A stretch of 64,000 nt of DNA from Paraburkholderia lycopersici (GCF_900096975.1 NZ_FMYQ01000001.1:598346-662345); one strand, 5' to 3'. Numbered from the stretch's first letter, positions 30,128 through 40,793 are shown. Notes: generated by a model not told the origin, from the sequence alone. Program-made: numbers and translations.

Positions 30128-32317
30128 ATGCCTCATTGTTCCCGCCGCGCAAGTGCCGCACCTCGCCTCTTAATATCGTTCACCGTGCCCATTACGACGC
30201 CCCTTGCGCCCGCCCCCGACGACATCCTGCGCGAAGCCAATGCGCTCTGCGAAGCGCACCGCTTCGCAGACGCGCTCGCGCTGCTCGAACCGCACGTCGG
30301 CCACGATGCGGCAGCCGACGCCGCCGCGCTTGCGCCGGCTCTCCATCTCGCGGCTCTCAGCGCGACGGGCACGGGCGACGCCCCGCGCGCCGAGGCGCTG
30401 TGGATGCGCTGTCTCGCAGCGAAACCTGACTTCGCGCCGGCATATACCGGTCTCGCAGCACTCTTTGCGGCCTTGGGCCGCTTCGCGCAAGCAGAAGCGG
30501 TGTATCAAAAGCTGTTGGTCCTGACGCCTGCCGACGCCGATGCGCGCAGCAACCTCGGCGTTGTATTGCAGCGTCAAGAGCGGTACGCCGAAGCCGAAGC
30601 CGCGTTTCGCGCCGTGCTCGCGCATCACCCCGCTCACGCCGACGCGCACTACAACCTCGGCCTCCTGCACCAGGGACAAAGCCGCCGCGCCGAAGCCGAA
30701 AGCGCGTTTCGCGCCGCCATCGCGGCGAACGCACGCCATGCCAAGGCCTACAACAGCCTCGGCACGCTGCTGCGAGACCATGGGCAAGGCGATGCAGCCG
30801 CCGAGGCCTGGCGCCAGGCGCTGCTGATCCAGCCGCAGTACCCGGAAGCGCTCAACAATCTGGCAATGCTGTTCAAGGCATCCGGCAAACTCGCCGAGGC
30901 AGAACTCGCGATCCGCATCGCGCTCCAGATCCGCCCCAATTTCGTGGACGCGCTCAACAACCTTGGTTGCGTGCTCACCGATCTCAAACGCGCGCCGGAG
31001 GCGGAAGCCGCCTTCCGGCAGACGCTTGCGCTCGCACCGAACCACGCCGAGGCGCACTACAATCTCGGCGTCGCGCTGCACGCGCTCGAGCGGCTGCCCG
31101 AAGCGGAAGCCGCTTATCGCGAGACGGTGCGCCGCGTGCCTCACCGCGTCGAAGCGTATAACAACCTCGCTTGCGTGCTGATGGCGCTCGGGCGCCGCAG
31201 CGAAGCACTCGATGTGCTCCACGAAGCCGTTGCCGTGCGCCCCGATTTCGCCGAGGCGCACTTCAATCTCGCGAGCCTCGCAAAGGAACGCGGCCTCCTC
31301 GACGAAGCGGAAGCTGGCTACCGCCGCGCGCTGACGGCGAATCCCGATTACGGCGACGCGAAATTCCGCCTCGCCACCCTGCTCATCAGCATGGGCCGCT
31401 TCGAAGAGGGCTTCGCACGCTACGAATGCCGCTATGCGATGCCGGGCTTCGTGCATCACGCGACGCAACGCCTGCTGCAGTGCCCGGTGTGGCAAGGCGA
31501 ACCGCTCGCGGGCAAGGCCTTGCTGCTGTGGCAGGAAGACGGCCTCGGCGACATGCTGCAGTTCGGCCGCTATGCACGCATGCTCAAGGACCAAGGCGCG
31601 GCGCATGTGGCGTTCGTCTGCCAGCGGCCGCTGCATCGGCTCTTTCGTGGCGTCGAAGGCATCGATGCCGTGCTCGACCACGAAGCCGGGGCGGCCGCAT
31701 CGCGCCAGTACGACTGCTGGGTGAGCCCCATCAGCGTGCCCCATCGTGTGCGCACGACGCTCGATACGATCCCGGCGCCGCTCGTCTTCACGCCCGAACC
31801 CGCGCTCGTCGAACAATGGGGCGCGCGCCTTGCCACGCTCGCGCCAGGGCCGCGCATCGGGATCGTCTGGAAGGGCAACCCGAAGCACTTCAACGACGCA
31901 CATCGCTCGCTGCCCTCGCTGGCCGTGCTTGCGCCGCTCTGGAACGTGCCGGGGCTGCGGTTCGTGAGCCTGCAAAAAGGTCGGGGAGAGGATGAAGCCC
32001 AGAATCCGCCGGCAAGCCTGCCGCTGTTGCACCTCGGCACCGACGTGCACGATTTCGTCGATACGGCGGCCATCATCGCGCACCTCGATCTCGTGATTTG
32101 CGTGGACACGTCCACCGCGCATCTGGCGGCATCGCTCGGCAAGCCGTGCTGGGTGCTGCTGCCGCATTACGACCCGGACTGGCGCTGGATGCACGGGCGC
32201 GACGATTCACCGTGGTATCCGGGCACGCTGCGCCTGTTCCGCCAGCGGGCCGACGAAGCATGGAGCGCCGTCGTGGAACGTGTGCGCGTGGCGTGCGCCG
32301 GGCGCTTCATGGCCTGA
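30128..32317 (+). CDS. TPR-repeat protein with C-terminal GT9-like glycosyltransferase domain
   Basis: About 729 residues. Ten to twelve tetratricopeptide repeats cover about residues 30-415 (for example AHYNLGLLHQGQSRRAEAES and ALNNLGCVLTDLKRAPEAEA). The C-terminal half has the fold features of heptosyltransferase-like GT9 proteins: GPRIGIVWKGNPKHFND and CVDTSTAHLAASLGKPCWVLL. Such fusions are common in Burkholderia and are guessed to modify proteins or surface glycans. The start is uncertain: in-frame candidates are 30011, 30128 and GTG 30185, none with a good ribosome-binding site. Confidence 0.82.
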   Translation: MPHCSRRASAAPRLLISFTVPITTPLAPAPDDILREANALCEAHRFADALALLEPHVGHDAAADAAALAPALHLAALSATGTGDAPRAEALWMRCLAAKPDFAPAYTGLAALFAALGRFAQAEAVYQKLLVLTPADADARSNLGVVLQRQERYAEAEAAFRAVLAHHPAHADAHYNLGLLHQGQSRRAEAESAFRAAIAANARHAKAYNSLGTLLRDHGQGDAAAEAWRQALLIQPQYPEALNNLAMLFKASGKLAEAELAIRIALQIRPNFVDALNNLGCVLTDLKRAPEAEAAFRQTLALAPNHAEAHYNLGVALHALERLPEAEAAYRETVRRVPHRVEAYNNLACVLMALGRRSEALDVLHEAVAVRPDFAEAHFNLASLAKERGLLDEAEAGYRRALTANPDYGDAKFRLATLLISMGRFEEGFARYECRYAMPGFVHHATQRLLQCPVWQGEPLAGKALLLWQEDGLGDMLQFGRYARMLKDQGAAHVAFVCQRPLHRLFRGVEGIDAVLDHEAGAAASRQYDCWVSPISVPHRVRTTLDTIPAPLVFTPEPALVEQWGARLATLAPGPRIGIVWKGNPKHFNDAHRSLPSLAVLAPLWNVPGLRFVSLQKGRGEDEAQNPPASLPLLHLGTDVHDFVDTAAIIAHLDLVICVDTSTAHLAASLGKPCWVLLPHYDPDWRWMHGRDDSPWYPGTLRLFRQRADEAWSAVVERVRVACAGRFMA

Positions 32318-32426
32318 ATCGCGGCTTCATTTGCAGTCGAAGCAAGCGTGGCGCCGACGCGCCTCGATCCCGCACGTTACAAAACGCCATAGCCGGACCG
32401 CGCGAATGCATCGATCTGCTCATCAA

Positions 32427-32462
32427 CGTAAAACGGCCCGGCCGACAATGCGACCGGGCCGT
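32427..32462 (-). terminator. Terminator downstream of htpX
   Basis: On the minus strand a 9-bp stem ACGGCCCGG/CCGGGCCGT with a 12-base loop is followed by TTTT. It lies between the convergent TPR and htpX genes. Confidence 0.6.
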
Positions 32463-32551
32463 CAAGTCCCGTCCTGCCGCTCGATCTTCGGAAAAGCTTC
32501 ACCGAACGGCATGGCCTCCGAAGAGGCGTTCCGGTAATACCGCTCGCGGCT

Positions 32552-33403
32552 TCAACGTCTGCCCGCGGCCATTTCCATCAACCGGCGGATGCGCTCTTCC
32601 GTCGACGGGTGCGTGCTGAACAGGTTCTGCAGACCGCCGCCGGAAAGCGGATTCATGATCATCATCTGCGCCGTGGCCGGATGCTCTTCGGCTGCCTGGA
32701 ACGGAATGCCCTGCGCGTAGCGGTGAATCTTGTCGAGCGCCGTGGCGAGCGCCTGCGGATCGCCCGAAATCTCGGCGCCGCCGCGGTCGGCCTCGAACTC
32801 GCGCGCCCGCGAAATCGCCATCTGGATGAGCGCGCCAGCAATCGGCGCGAGAAGCGCGACGGCAATGCTCGCGATCGGGTTCGCGGGACGGCCGTTCTCG
32901 TCGCGTCCGCCGAAAATCATCGCGAAGTTGGCAAGCGCCGAGATCGCGCCGGCCATGGTGGCTGAAATCGTCGAGATGAGAATGTCGCGGTGCTTCACGT
33001 GCGCCAGTTCGTGCGCCATCACGCCGCGCATCTCGCGCTCGGACAACACGCGCAGAATGCCCGTGGTCGCGGCGACGGCGGCATGCTCGGGGTTGCGGCC
33101 CGTGGCGAACGCGTTGGGCGCGTCCTCGTTGATGAGGTAGACGCGCGGCATCGGCAAGCCAGCGCGCGCGGCGAGATCGCGAACCATGCGATAGAACTGG
33201 GGTGCCGTGGTCTCGTCGACTTCCTGGGCGTTGTACATGCGCAGGACCATCTTGTCCGAATACCAGTACGAGAAGAAGTTCATGGCGAGCGCGAAGAACA
33301 GCGCCAGCACCATCCCGCGATGCCCGCCGATCAGCCCGCCAATCGCGATGAAAAGGGCCGTAATCGCGGCCATCAACATCGCGGTCTTGACCCAGTTGAA
33401 CAT
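32552..33403 (-). CDS. htpX: Membrane metalloprotease HtpX
   Basis: A 283-residue M48 protease of the inner membrane that degrades misfolded membrane proteins. Two N-terminal helices (about 5-50), the zinc motif [10 protein letters not shown], two further helices and the distal ligand Glu in [13 protein letters not shown] are present; the C-terminus [16 protein letters not shown] is typical. The start MFNWVKT is preceded by AAGGAG; an in-frame ATG 66 bases upstream is less likely. Confidence 0.95.
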   Translation of the reverse strand: MFNWVKTAMLMAAITALFIAIGGLIGGHRGMVLALFFALAMNFFSYWYSDKMVLRMYNAQEVDETTAPQFYRMVRDLAARAGLPMPRVYLINEDAPNAFATGRNPEHAAVAATTGILRVLSEREMRGVMAHELAHVKHRDILISTISATMAGAISALANFAMIFGGRDENGRPANPIASIAVALLAPIAGALIQMAISRAREFEADRGGAEISGDPQALATALDKIHRYAQGIPFQAAEEHPATAQMMIMNPLSGGGLQNLFSTHPSTEERIRRLMEMAAGRR

Positions 33404-33535
33404 ATGCTGTGCTCCTTCACCCATCAGGGGATCAAATCGATCGTTGAACGCCCGCCGCCAGCCGGTCAACTGGTGCCAGGCGCGAGCGCATTGTAAGCGA
33501 TCTGTTAGATATTGGCGGAAGCGAAAAATTCAATG

Positions 33536-34186
33536 TCAGCGCGTGGCGGCGGCGAGCTTCAGTCCCAGGCCGACGAACGCCGAGCCGACGGTGCGGTCGA
33601 GCCACTTCTTGACGCCCGGCTTTCCCGAGAAGCGCTGCGTGACGCTGCCCGCCACCCACGCGACGAAGCCGTTCCAGATCGTGCTCATCAGCACGAACAC
33701 GGCGCCGAGCGTGAGGAACGCGAGCGCCTTGTGCGCGCTCCCGGCGCTCACGAACTGCGGGAAGAACGAAACGAAGAACAACACGACCTTCGGGTTGAGC
33801 ACATTGGTGCAGAAACCCGAGAAGAAGAGCTGGCGCAGCGGGCGCGGCTCGGCGGCGCCCAATGCGGCGGGCGCTTCGCCTTCGGCTGGTTTGGCCTCGT
33901 GCTTCGTGAGGACGAGGCGCGCACCGAGGTACACGAGATAGATCGCACCAACGATCTTGATGACCGTAAACGCGGTGGCAGAGGCGGCGAGCAACGCGGT
34001 CAGGCCGAACGCGCAGGCGAGCGAATGGACGCAGCAACCGGCCGAAATCCCGAGTGCGGAAACGAGTCCTGCACCGCGGCCCTGCGCGACGCTGCGGCCG
34101 ACGATATAGGCGGTATCGGGCCCCGGCGTCACGTTCAGGAGAAACACGGCGACGAGGAAGAAACCGAAATGGGTGATGCCGAGCAT
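33536..34186 (-). CDS. LysE/RhtB-family amino acid exporter
   Basis: A 216-residue membrane protein with six predicted helices. The family signature VFLLNVTPGPDTAYIVGRSVAQGRGAG is split here by the first loop and the second helix, and NPKVVLFFVSFFPQFV is at the fourth helix. LysE/RhtB proteins export amino acids such as homoserine, threonine or lysine; the substrate is not predictable. GAGGTC precedes the start. Confidence 0.88.
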   Translation of the reverse strand: MLGITHFGFFLVAVFLLNVTPGPDTAYIVGRSVAQGRGAGLVSALGISAGCCVHSLACAFGLTALLAASATAFTVIKIVGAIYLVYLGARLVLTKHEAKPAEGEAPAALGAAEPRPLRQLFFSGFCTNVLNPKVVLFFVSFFPQFVSAGSAHKALAFLTLGAVFVLMSTIWNGFVAWVAGSVTQRFSGKPGVKKWLDRTVGSAFVGLGLKLAAATR

Positions 34187-34320
34187 GACGACCTCAAATT
34201 GCTCAAATTGCGGTTGGCGCATCGAGCGCAATTGATTCTAACGCGCGGCGCGGCGCGGCATCTGGCCAACCCGGCAATTCCGGACGATGACGCGAGCGCC
34301 ACGGCCCGCGCGCGCCGCGC

Positions 34321-35316
34321 TCAGGCTGCGGACGCTTCAGGCAACTGGAACCGCTGCCCCGCCGCCAGCGGCATGCCGGCCAGAAATTCGCGCGCGGGCA
34401 GGCGCTTGCCGCCCGGCTTTTGCAACTGCGTGAGGCGCAACGCACCCTCGCCGCATGCCACCACCACGCCCGCCGGACTCACGTCGAGAATTTCGCCCGG
34501 CCTGGCGACAGCGTCGGCTGGACGCTCCACGGGCTCGGCCGCCCACAGCTTGAGCTGCGCGCCGTCCAGCGTGGCCGCGCCGCCCGGAAACGGATCGAAC
34601 GCGCGAATCTGGCGCGCGAGCGCCACAGCCGGCCGGCGCCAGTCGAGCGCGGCTTCCTGCTTGCCGATTTTTTCGGCGTAAGTCGTGCCCTGACCCGGTT
34701 GCGGCGTCGTGGGCAACGCGCCGTCGCGCTCGAGCGCCGCGAGCCCATCCACGATCAGCTTCGCGCCGAGTTGCGCGAGACGGTCGTGCAGCGTCGCCGT
34801 GGTGTCGCCCGGCGCGATCGCGGTGCGCACCGCGGAGATCATCGGACCGGTGTCGAGCCCAGCATCCATCTGCATAAGCGTGATACCGGTTTCGGCGTCG
34901 CCCGCTTCGATCGCCCGGTGGATCGGCGCCGCGCCGCGCCAGCGCGGCAAGATCGACGCATGGATGTTGATGCAGCCGCGCGGCGGAATATCGAGCACTT
35001 CCTGCGGCAACAGGAGCCCGTATGCGGCGACCACCATCACGTCGTGCGGCGTGGCGCGCAGCAGGTCCAGCGCCGCAGCGGCTTCCTGAGGATATTTGCC
35101 GGTCCGGCGCAACGACGGCGGTTGGGCGACCGCCATGCCATGCTCCTGCGCGTAACGCTTGACAGGGCTCGCCTGGAGCTTCATGCCGCGGCCCGCCGGA
35201 CGGTCGGGCTGGGTCAGGACGAGCGGCACGGCAAAGCCCGCCTCGTGAATCGCCGCGAGCGCCGCGGCGGCGAATTCCGGCGTGCCGGCGAAGATGACGC
35301 GAAGGGTGTGGCTCAT
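34321..35316 (-). CDS. fmt: Methionyl-tRNA formyltransferase
   Basis: A 331-residue enzyme that formylates initiator Met-tRNA. It shows [14 protein letters not shown] at the start, the formyl-donor and catalytic motif [21 protein letters not shown], and the C-terminal tRNA-binding domain. It is 65 bases downstream of def, with which it works: Fmt adds and Def removes the formyl group. Confidence 0.96.
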   Translation of the reverse strand: MSHTLRVIFAGTPEFAAAALAAIHEAGFAVPLVLTQPDRPAGRGMKLQASPVKRYAQEHGMAVAQPPSLRRTGKYPQEAAAALDLLRATPHDVMVVAAYGLLLPQEVLDIPPRGCINIHASILPRWRGAAPIHRAIEAGDAETGITLMQMDAGLDTGPMISAVRTAIAPGDTTATLHDRLAQLGAKLIVDGLAALERDGALPTTPQPGQGTTYAEKIGKQEAALDWRRPAVALARQIRAFDPFPGGAATLDGAQLKLWAAEPVERPADAVARPGEILDVSPAGVVVACGEGALRLTQLQKPGGKRLPAREFLAGMPLAAGQRFQLPEASAA

Positions 35317-35381
35317 GGGCGCTCGCTGCTCGATTGGCCGAAATAGTTGGATGAAGCGTGGAATAGCTCGATGCGACGCGA

Positions 35382-35885
35382 TTACATCGCGCGTTCGAGC
35401 TTCTTCATCTTGCTCTTGATCCGCGTTTGCTTGAGCGGCGAGAGATACTCGACGAACACCTTGCCCATCAGGTGATCCATCTCGTGCTGGATGCACACCG
35501 CGAGCAGCCCCTCGCAATCCACTTCGTAGCTTTCGCCCTTCTCGTTCAGCGCGCGCACGCGCACCTTCTCCGCGCGCTCGACTTCATCGTAGATGCCGGG
35601 CACGGAGAGGCAGCCTTCTTCGTGCACTTCGCGTTCGTCGCTCGACCAGACAATTTCCGGATTGATGAAGACGCGCAGTTCGTCGTGCGTCTCGGAAACG
35701 TCGATCACCACGACGCGCTCATGCACGTCGACCTGCGTCGCCGCGAGACCGACGCCCGGCGCGGCGTACATGGTTTCGGCCATGTCGGCGACGAGCTTGC
35801 GGATGCGGTCGTTGACCACGTCGACCGGCTTCGCGACCTTGTGCAGACGCTTGTCCGGGTAATGAAGAATGTTCAGTAGAGCCAT
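35382..35885 (-). CDS. def: Peptide deformylase
   Basis: A 167-residue metalloenzyme that removes the formyl group from nascent proteins. All three motifs are present: GVGLAATQ (residue about 45), EGCLSVPG and the metal site [10 protein letters not shown]. First gene of the def-fmt unit and divergent from dprA. Confidence 0.97.
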   Translation of the reverse strand: MALLNILHYPDKRLHKVAKPVDVVNDRIRKLVADMAETMYAAPGVGLAATQVDVHERVVVIDVSETHDELRVFINPEIVWSSDEREVHEEGCLSVPGIYDEVERAEKVRVRALNEKGESYEVDCEGLLAVCIQHEMDHLMGKVFVEYLSPLKQTRIKSKMKKLERAM

Positions 35886-36154
35886 GATTTGACGGGTTTC
35901 TCGTTAGGCGGCAGGCGAAGCGCGGACTGGCCGTTCGGCCAGCTTGCGGGACCCGTGCCGGATACGGAGGATATACGGACATATACGGGCGAACGGGCCG
36001 CGATTCAACGTTGGAGTTGGACGCAACGCCGCCCGCGCACTCACGCCAAGCCGAGGGCGTGCGCGCAACGCCACGCATGCAGGCGCCAAAGTGTATTTCG
36101 GATGGTGAAAATTTTATCACGAGTGCGGCAATTCGCCCGCCGCCGGAGAACGCG

Positions 36155-37417
36155 ATGCTCACGACTTTGCCACTATGTCCCGGCGAACTGGCCGCCTGGC
36201 TGCGTCTCGCCCTCGCGCGCGGCCTGAAGCCTGCGGCGCTGCGCGCGTTGCTCGGCGCGTTCGGGTTGCCGCAGAACGTGCTCGCCCAACCGTTCGCGAC
36301 ACTCGCCGCGGTAGCCGGCGCGCAGGCGGCACACGCGGCGCTGGCCGAGCCCGGGCCGGATTTCGCGCCCCAGCTCGAAGCCCTGAACGCATGGCGCGCG
36401 GCGCCCGGAAATACGCTCCTCACGCTCGCCGATCCGGCGTACCCGGCGCGCCTCCTCGCCATGCCGGACCCTCCGCCGCTGCTCTATGTGAAAGGCAACC
36501 TCGGTTTGCTGCACGCTCGCGCCGTTGCCGTCGTGGGTAGCCGCAACGCCACGCCGCAGGCCGCCGAAGACGCCGCGCGCTTCGCACGCACGCTCGCCGC
36601 TTCGAGCCTCACGGTCGTGTCGGGGCTCGCGCTCGGCGTGGACGGCGCAGCCCATCGCGGCGCGCTCGAGGAGCGTGGGGGCACCGTCGCCGTAATCGGC
36701 ACAGGCGCGGATCTCGTCTATCCGGCCGCGCATCACGCGCTCGCCACGCAAATCGCCGAGCGCGGGGCGCTCGTCTCCGAATGGCCGCTCGGCACGCCGG
36801 CTCGCTCGGCCAACTTTCCGCAGCGCAACCGCGTCATTGCCGCGCTAGTGGAAGGCGTGGTCGTGGTCGAGGCGGCGCAGCGCTCGGGCTCCCTCATCAC
36901 CGCACGACTTGCCAATGAGATGGGGCGCGACGTGTTCGCGCTGCCCGGCTCGATCCACGCACCGCTCACACGCGGCTGCCATGGGCTCATCAAGCAGGGC
37001 GCGCAGCTCGTCGAAACGCCGGAAGAGGTGCTCGAAGCGTTGAACGCCGGGCAACCGGCGGGTGCGGCGCCTGCCCCCGTGACAGGGCAGCGGGACCGCG
37101 GCCCGAAAGTATCGGTTCCCTTCGAACGCCCGGCGCGCCATGCCCGGCGAACGCTGCCCGCTACGCGGGCATCCCCGCCACCGGCGACCAACCGCGCCGC
37201 AGCAAGAAGACCGCCGGTCGCGCCGCCAGCCAGCCTCGGCGCCGAGGCGCGGCGCCTGCTCGCAGCCCTCGGTCACGCGCCGGCCACGGTTGAAATCCTC
37301 GCGCAGCGCACCGACATGGCTGAAGCAGTGCTCCAGGGCACGCTGCTGCAACTCGAACTCGCGGGCCATCTCGACGCACTCCCGGGCGGCTGGTTCGTGC
37401 GCGCGGCGCGCAGCTAG
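36155..37417 (+). CDS. dprA: DNA-processing protein DprA
   Basis: A 420-residue protein that loads RecA on incoming single-stranded DNA during natural transformation. An N-terminal SAM-like domain (about 10-75) is followed by the Rossmann fold (VAVVGSRNATPQAAED, SGLALGVDGAAHRGAL, NRVIAALVEGVVVVEA, SGSLITARLANEMGRDVFALPG) and a C-terminal winged-helix domain after a basic Pro/Ala linker of about 60 residues. The start ATG follows CCGGAGA; an upstream in-frame start would add about 48 unsupported residues. Confidence 0.94.
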   Translation: MLTTLPLCPGELAAWLRLALARGLKPAALRALLGAFGLPQNVLAQPFATLAAVAGAQAAHAALAEPGPDFAPQLEALNAWRAAPGNTLLTLADPAYPARLLAMPDPPPLLYVKGNLGLLHARAVAVVGSRNATPQAAEDAARFARTLAASSLTVVSGLALGVDGAAHRGALEERGGTVAVIGTGADLVYPAAHHALATQIAERGALVSEWPLGTPARSANFPQRNRVIAALVEGVVVVEAAQRSGSLITARLANEMGRDVFALPGSIHAPLTRGCHGLIKQGAQLVETPEEVLEALNAGQPAGAAPAPVTGQRDRGPKVSVPFERPARHARRTLPATRASPPPATNRAAARRPPVAPPASLGAEARRLLAALGHAPATVEILAQRTDMAEAVLQGTLLQLELAGHLDALPGGWFVRAARS

Positions 37418-37501
37418 CGCAAGCGTCACTGGCGGCTCGCCGCCGTGATACATTCGCGCCAAATACCCCGCTCTATATATAAGAGAACGCAAGGAACGAC
37501 C

Positions 37502-37879
37502 ATGCCCGCGCTAGACCTCGACACCGACGCAGACCAGATCGCCGAGCGCGTCAGCAACCCCGATACGCTGTTCGTCGCGTGCCTGTGCGCGCAGTGGTGC
37601 GGCACCTGCCGCGACTACCGGGCCACCTTCGACCGCATCGCCGATGCGCATCCCGAGATCTGCTTCGCGTACATCGACATCGAAACCCACGCCGATCGCT
37701 TCGACGACCTCGACGTCGAGAATTTTCCGACCATCCTGATCGAAGACGCCCACGCCACGCGCTTCTTCGGCACCGTCCTGCCGCACGGCGCCGTGGTCGA
37801 GCGCATGCTCGCGGACCTCACGGCACTGCCGGGCGTGGCCGACGCACCGAAGTTGCGGCCCGCCCTGAGCGCCGTTTGA
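37502..37879 (+). CDS. Thioredoxin-family protein
   Basis: A 125-residue thioredoxin-fold protein with the redox motif WCGTC (Cys33 and Cys36) and a cis-proline strand (ENFPTILI). No signal peptide, so cytosolic. AAGGAACGACC precedes the ATG. The substrate is not indicated by the neighbours (dprA, topB). Confidence 0.88.
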   Translation: MPALDLDTDADQIAERVSNPDTLFVACLCAQWCGTCRDYRATFDRIADAHPEICFAYIDIETHADRFDDLDVENFPTILIEDAHATRFFGTVLPHGAVVERMLADLTALPGVADAPKLRPALSAV

Positions 37880-37916
37880 CAGGCGATCACCATCTGGCCC
37901 CGATCAGACACGCCGC

Positions 37917-37946
37917 TTGCCGCGCGGCTTGACGCCCCCTTATGAT
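37917..37946 (+). promoter_or_regulatory. Candidate sigma-70 promoter upstream of topB
   Basis: TTGCCG, an 18-bp spacer and TATGAT lie in the 256-base gap before topB. A second TATAAA patch occurs near 38016 without a clear -35. Confidence 0.35.
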
Positions 37947-38135
37947 TGGGCGCCCCGACGCATGCGCGCGCGTCGTCATGAGATGACGTAAAAATCGACG
38001 CCGGCGCGCCATGTGCTATAAAGCGGTCGAGAACGGCCCCCGACCGGGGCCCGACGACGGGCATCGCGCCCAAGCGCCCATTCAGACGGCATCGGCCCCA
38101 GGGCGCCAACCGGATACACCCACAAGCAACCAGTC

Positions 38136-40793
38136 ATGTCCAAAGCTCTGATCATCGCCGAGAAGCCATCCGTCGCGAACGACATCGCGCGCGCTCTGGG
38201 CGGTTTTACCAAGCATGACGAATACTACGAGAGCGACGACTACGTGCTCTCGTCGGCGGTCGGCCATCTGCTGGAAATCGCCGCGCCGGAAGAATACGAG
38301 GTCAAGCGCGGCAAGTGGAGCTTCGCCCACCTGCCCGTGATCCCGCCGCACTTCGACCTGAATCCCATCACCAAGAGCGAATCGCGGCTCAAGGTGCTCA
38401 CGAAGCTGATGAAGCGCAAGGACGTCGACCGCCTGATCAACGCCTGCGACGCGGGGCGCGAGGGCGAGCTGATTTTCCGCCTGATCGCGCAGCACGCGAA
38501 AGCGAAGCAACCGGTCCAGCGCCTGTGGCTGCAGTCGATGACGCCGCAGGCGATCCGCGACGGCTTCGCGAACTTGCGCAGCGACGACGACATGCAGCCG
38601 CTCGCCGACGCCGCCCGTTGCCGCTCGGAAGCCGACTGGCTCGTCGGCATCAACGGCACGCGCGCGATGACCGCCTTCAACAGCAAGGGCGGCGGCTTTT
38701 TCCTCACCACGGTCGGCCGCGTTCAGACGCCAACGTTGTCGATCGTCGTCGAACGAGAAGAGAAAATCCGTCGTTTCGTGCCGCGAGACTATTGGGAAGT
38801 ACGCGCGGAGTTCGTCTGTGCGGGCGGCTTCTACGAAGGCCGCTGGTTCGACCCGAAATTCAAGAAGGACGAATTCGATCCGGAGAAGCGCGATTCGCGC
38901 CTCTGGAGCCTGCCCGCCGCCGAGTCCATCGTCGCCGCCTGCCATGGCCGCGAAGGCACGGTCAGCGAAGAATCGAAACCGTCCACCCAGCTTTCGCCCG
39001 CGCTCTTCGATCTGACGAGCCTGCAGCGCGAGGCCAACGGCCGCTTCGGCTTTTCGGCCAAGAACACGCTCGGCCTCGCCCAGGCGCTGTACGAAAAGCA
39101 CAAGGTGCTCACCTACCCGCGTACCGATTCGCGCGCGCTGCCCGAGGATTATCTCGGCACCGTGAAAGAGACGCTCGAGATGCTCAAGGAGAGCAACAAC
39201 TACTTGCCGCACGCCAAACAGGTGCTCGACAAGGGTTGGGTGAAGCCGAACAAGCGCATCTTCGACAACTCGAAGATCAGCGACCACTTCGCGATCATCC
39301 CCACGCTGCAGGCGCCGAAGTCGCTCTCCGAGCCGGAGCAGAAGCTCTACGACCTCGTCGTGAAACGCTTCCTCGCCGTGTTCTTCCCGGCGGCGGAATA
39401 TCGCGTCACGACGCGTATCACAGAAGTCGCCGGCCATCACTTCAAGACCGAGGGCAAGGTGCTGGTCGAGCCGGGCTGGCTGCAGGTCTATGGCCGCGAG
39501 ACCGGCGGGGACGACGCCAACCTCGTGCCGGTGCAGAAGGACGAGAAGGTCAAGACCGACAAGATCGCGGCTCACCAGCTCGTGACCAAACCGCCGGCGC
39601 GCTACAACGAAGCGACGCTGCTTTCGGCAATGGAAGGCGCGGGCAAGCTCGTCGACGACGAGGAACTGCGCGAGGCGATGGCCGCCAAGGGCCTCGGCAC
39701 ACCGGCCACGCGCGCGGCGATCATCGAAGGGCTGCTGGGTGAAAAATACCTCGTGCGCGAAGGCCGCGAGTTGATTCCGACGGCCAAGGCGTTCCAGCTC
39801 ATGACGCTGCTGCGCGGCCTCGGCGTGGAAGAGCTCACCGCGCCGGAACTCACCGGCGAGTGGGAATACAAGCTTTCGCAAATGGAGCGCGGCAAGCTTC
39901 CGCGCGACGCGTTCATGCAGGAAATCGCCCGCATGACGCAGACCATCGTCAAGCGCGCGAAGGAATACGACTCGGACACGATCCCCGGCGACTACGCGAC
40001 GCTGGAAACGCCGTGTCCGAATTGCGGCGGCCAGGTGAAGGAGAACTATCGCCGCTTCGCATGCACGAAGTGCGAGTTTTCGATCTCGAAGATTCCCGGC
40101 GGACGCCAGTTCGAAATCGCCGAAGTCGAAGAACTGCTGAAGAACAAGACGATCGGCCCGCTCTCGGGCTTCCGCAGCAAGATGGGCCGGCCGTTCTCGG
40201 CCATCCTCAAGCTCTCGTTCGACGACGAAATCAAGAATTACAAGCTCGAGTTCGATTTCGGTCAGGACCAGGGCGCCGAAGACGGCGAAGCGCCCGACTT
40301 CTCGGAGCAGCAGCCGGTGGGCGCATGCCCGAAGTGCAAGGGCCGCGTGTTCGAGCACGGCATGAGCTACGTCTGCGAGCACTCGGTCGCGAATCCGAAA
40401 ACGTGCGACTTCCGCTCGGGCAAGGTGATCCTCCAGCAGGAAATCACGCGTGACCAGATGGCGAAGCTGCTGGCCGAAGGCCGCACCGACCTGCTGACCA
40501 GTTTCAAGTCGTCGCGCACGGGCCGCAATTTCAAGGCATTCCTCGTGAAGCAGAGCGACGGCAAGATCGGTTTCGAGTTCGAGAAGAAGGAGCCGGGCGC
40601 GAAGGCGGCGTCGAAGACTGCGGCAAAGAAGACGGCGGCGTCGGCTGATACGGCGGACAACGCCGCGACCGACACAGCGGACCCGGCAGAAGAAGCCACG
40701 GCGAAGCCCGCGCGTAAAACGGCGGCCGCCAAAGCCGCGCCGGCGCGCAAGACCGCTGCCCGCAAGACGCCGGCGCGCAAGACGGGCTCGTAA
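38136..40793 (+). CDS. topB: DNA topoisomerase III with histone-H1-like tail
   Basis: An 885-residue type IA topoisomerase. The Toprim domain starts ALIIAEKPSVANDIARAL with the acidic NACDAGREGELIF triad; the catalytic tyrosine is Tyr327 in TYPRTDSRALP. After the core (to about residue 620) come Cys-rich zinc-finger-like segments (CPNCGG ... CTKCEF and CPKCKG) and a terminal tail of about 75 residues rich in Lys and Ala (KTAAKKTA, ARKTAARKTPARKTGS). The enzyme decatenates and relaxes single-stranded or negatively supercoiled DNA. A bidirectional terminator follows. Confidence 0.93.
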   Translation: MSKALIIAEKPSVANDIARALGGFTKHDEYYESDDYVLSSAVGHLLEIAAPEEYEVKRGKWSFAHLPVIPPHFDLNPITKSESRLKVLTKLMKRKDVDRLINACDAGREGELIFRLIAQHAKAKQPVQRLWLQSMTPQAIRDGFANLRSDDDMQPLADAARCRSEADWLVGINGTRAMTAFNSKGGGFFLTTVGRVQTPTLSIVVEREEKIRRFVPRDYWEVRAEFVCAGGFYEGRWFDPKFKKDEFDPEKRDSRLWSLPAAESIVAACHGREGTVSEESKPSTQLSPALFDLTSLQREANGRFGFSAKNTLGLAQALYEKHKVLTYPRTDSRALPEDYLGTVKETLEMLKESNNYLPHAKQVLDKGWVKPNKRIFDNSKISDHFAIIPTLQAPKSLSEPEQKLYDLVVKRFLAVFFPAAEYRVTTRITEVAGHHFKTEGKVLVEPGWLQVYGRETGGDDANLVPVQKDEKVKTDKIAAHQLVTKPPARYNEATLLSAMEGAGKLVDDEELREAMAAKGLGTPATRAAIIEGLLGEKYLVREGRELIPTAKAFQLMTLLRGLGVEELTAPELTGEWEYKLSQMERGKLPRDAFMQEIARMTQTIVKRAKEYDSDTIPGDYATLETPCPNCGGQVKENYRRFACTKCEFSISKIPGGRQFEIAEVEELLKNKTIGPLSGFRSKMGRPFSAILKLSFDDEIKNYKLEFDFGQDQGAEDGEAPDFSEQQPVGACPKCKGRVFEHGMSYVCEHSVANPKTCDFRSGKVILQQEITRDQMAKLLAEGRTDLLTSFKSSRTGRNFKAFLVKQSDGKIGFEFEKKEPGAKAASKTAAKKTAASADTADNAATDTADPAEEATAKPARKTAAAKAAPARKTAARKTPARKTGS

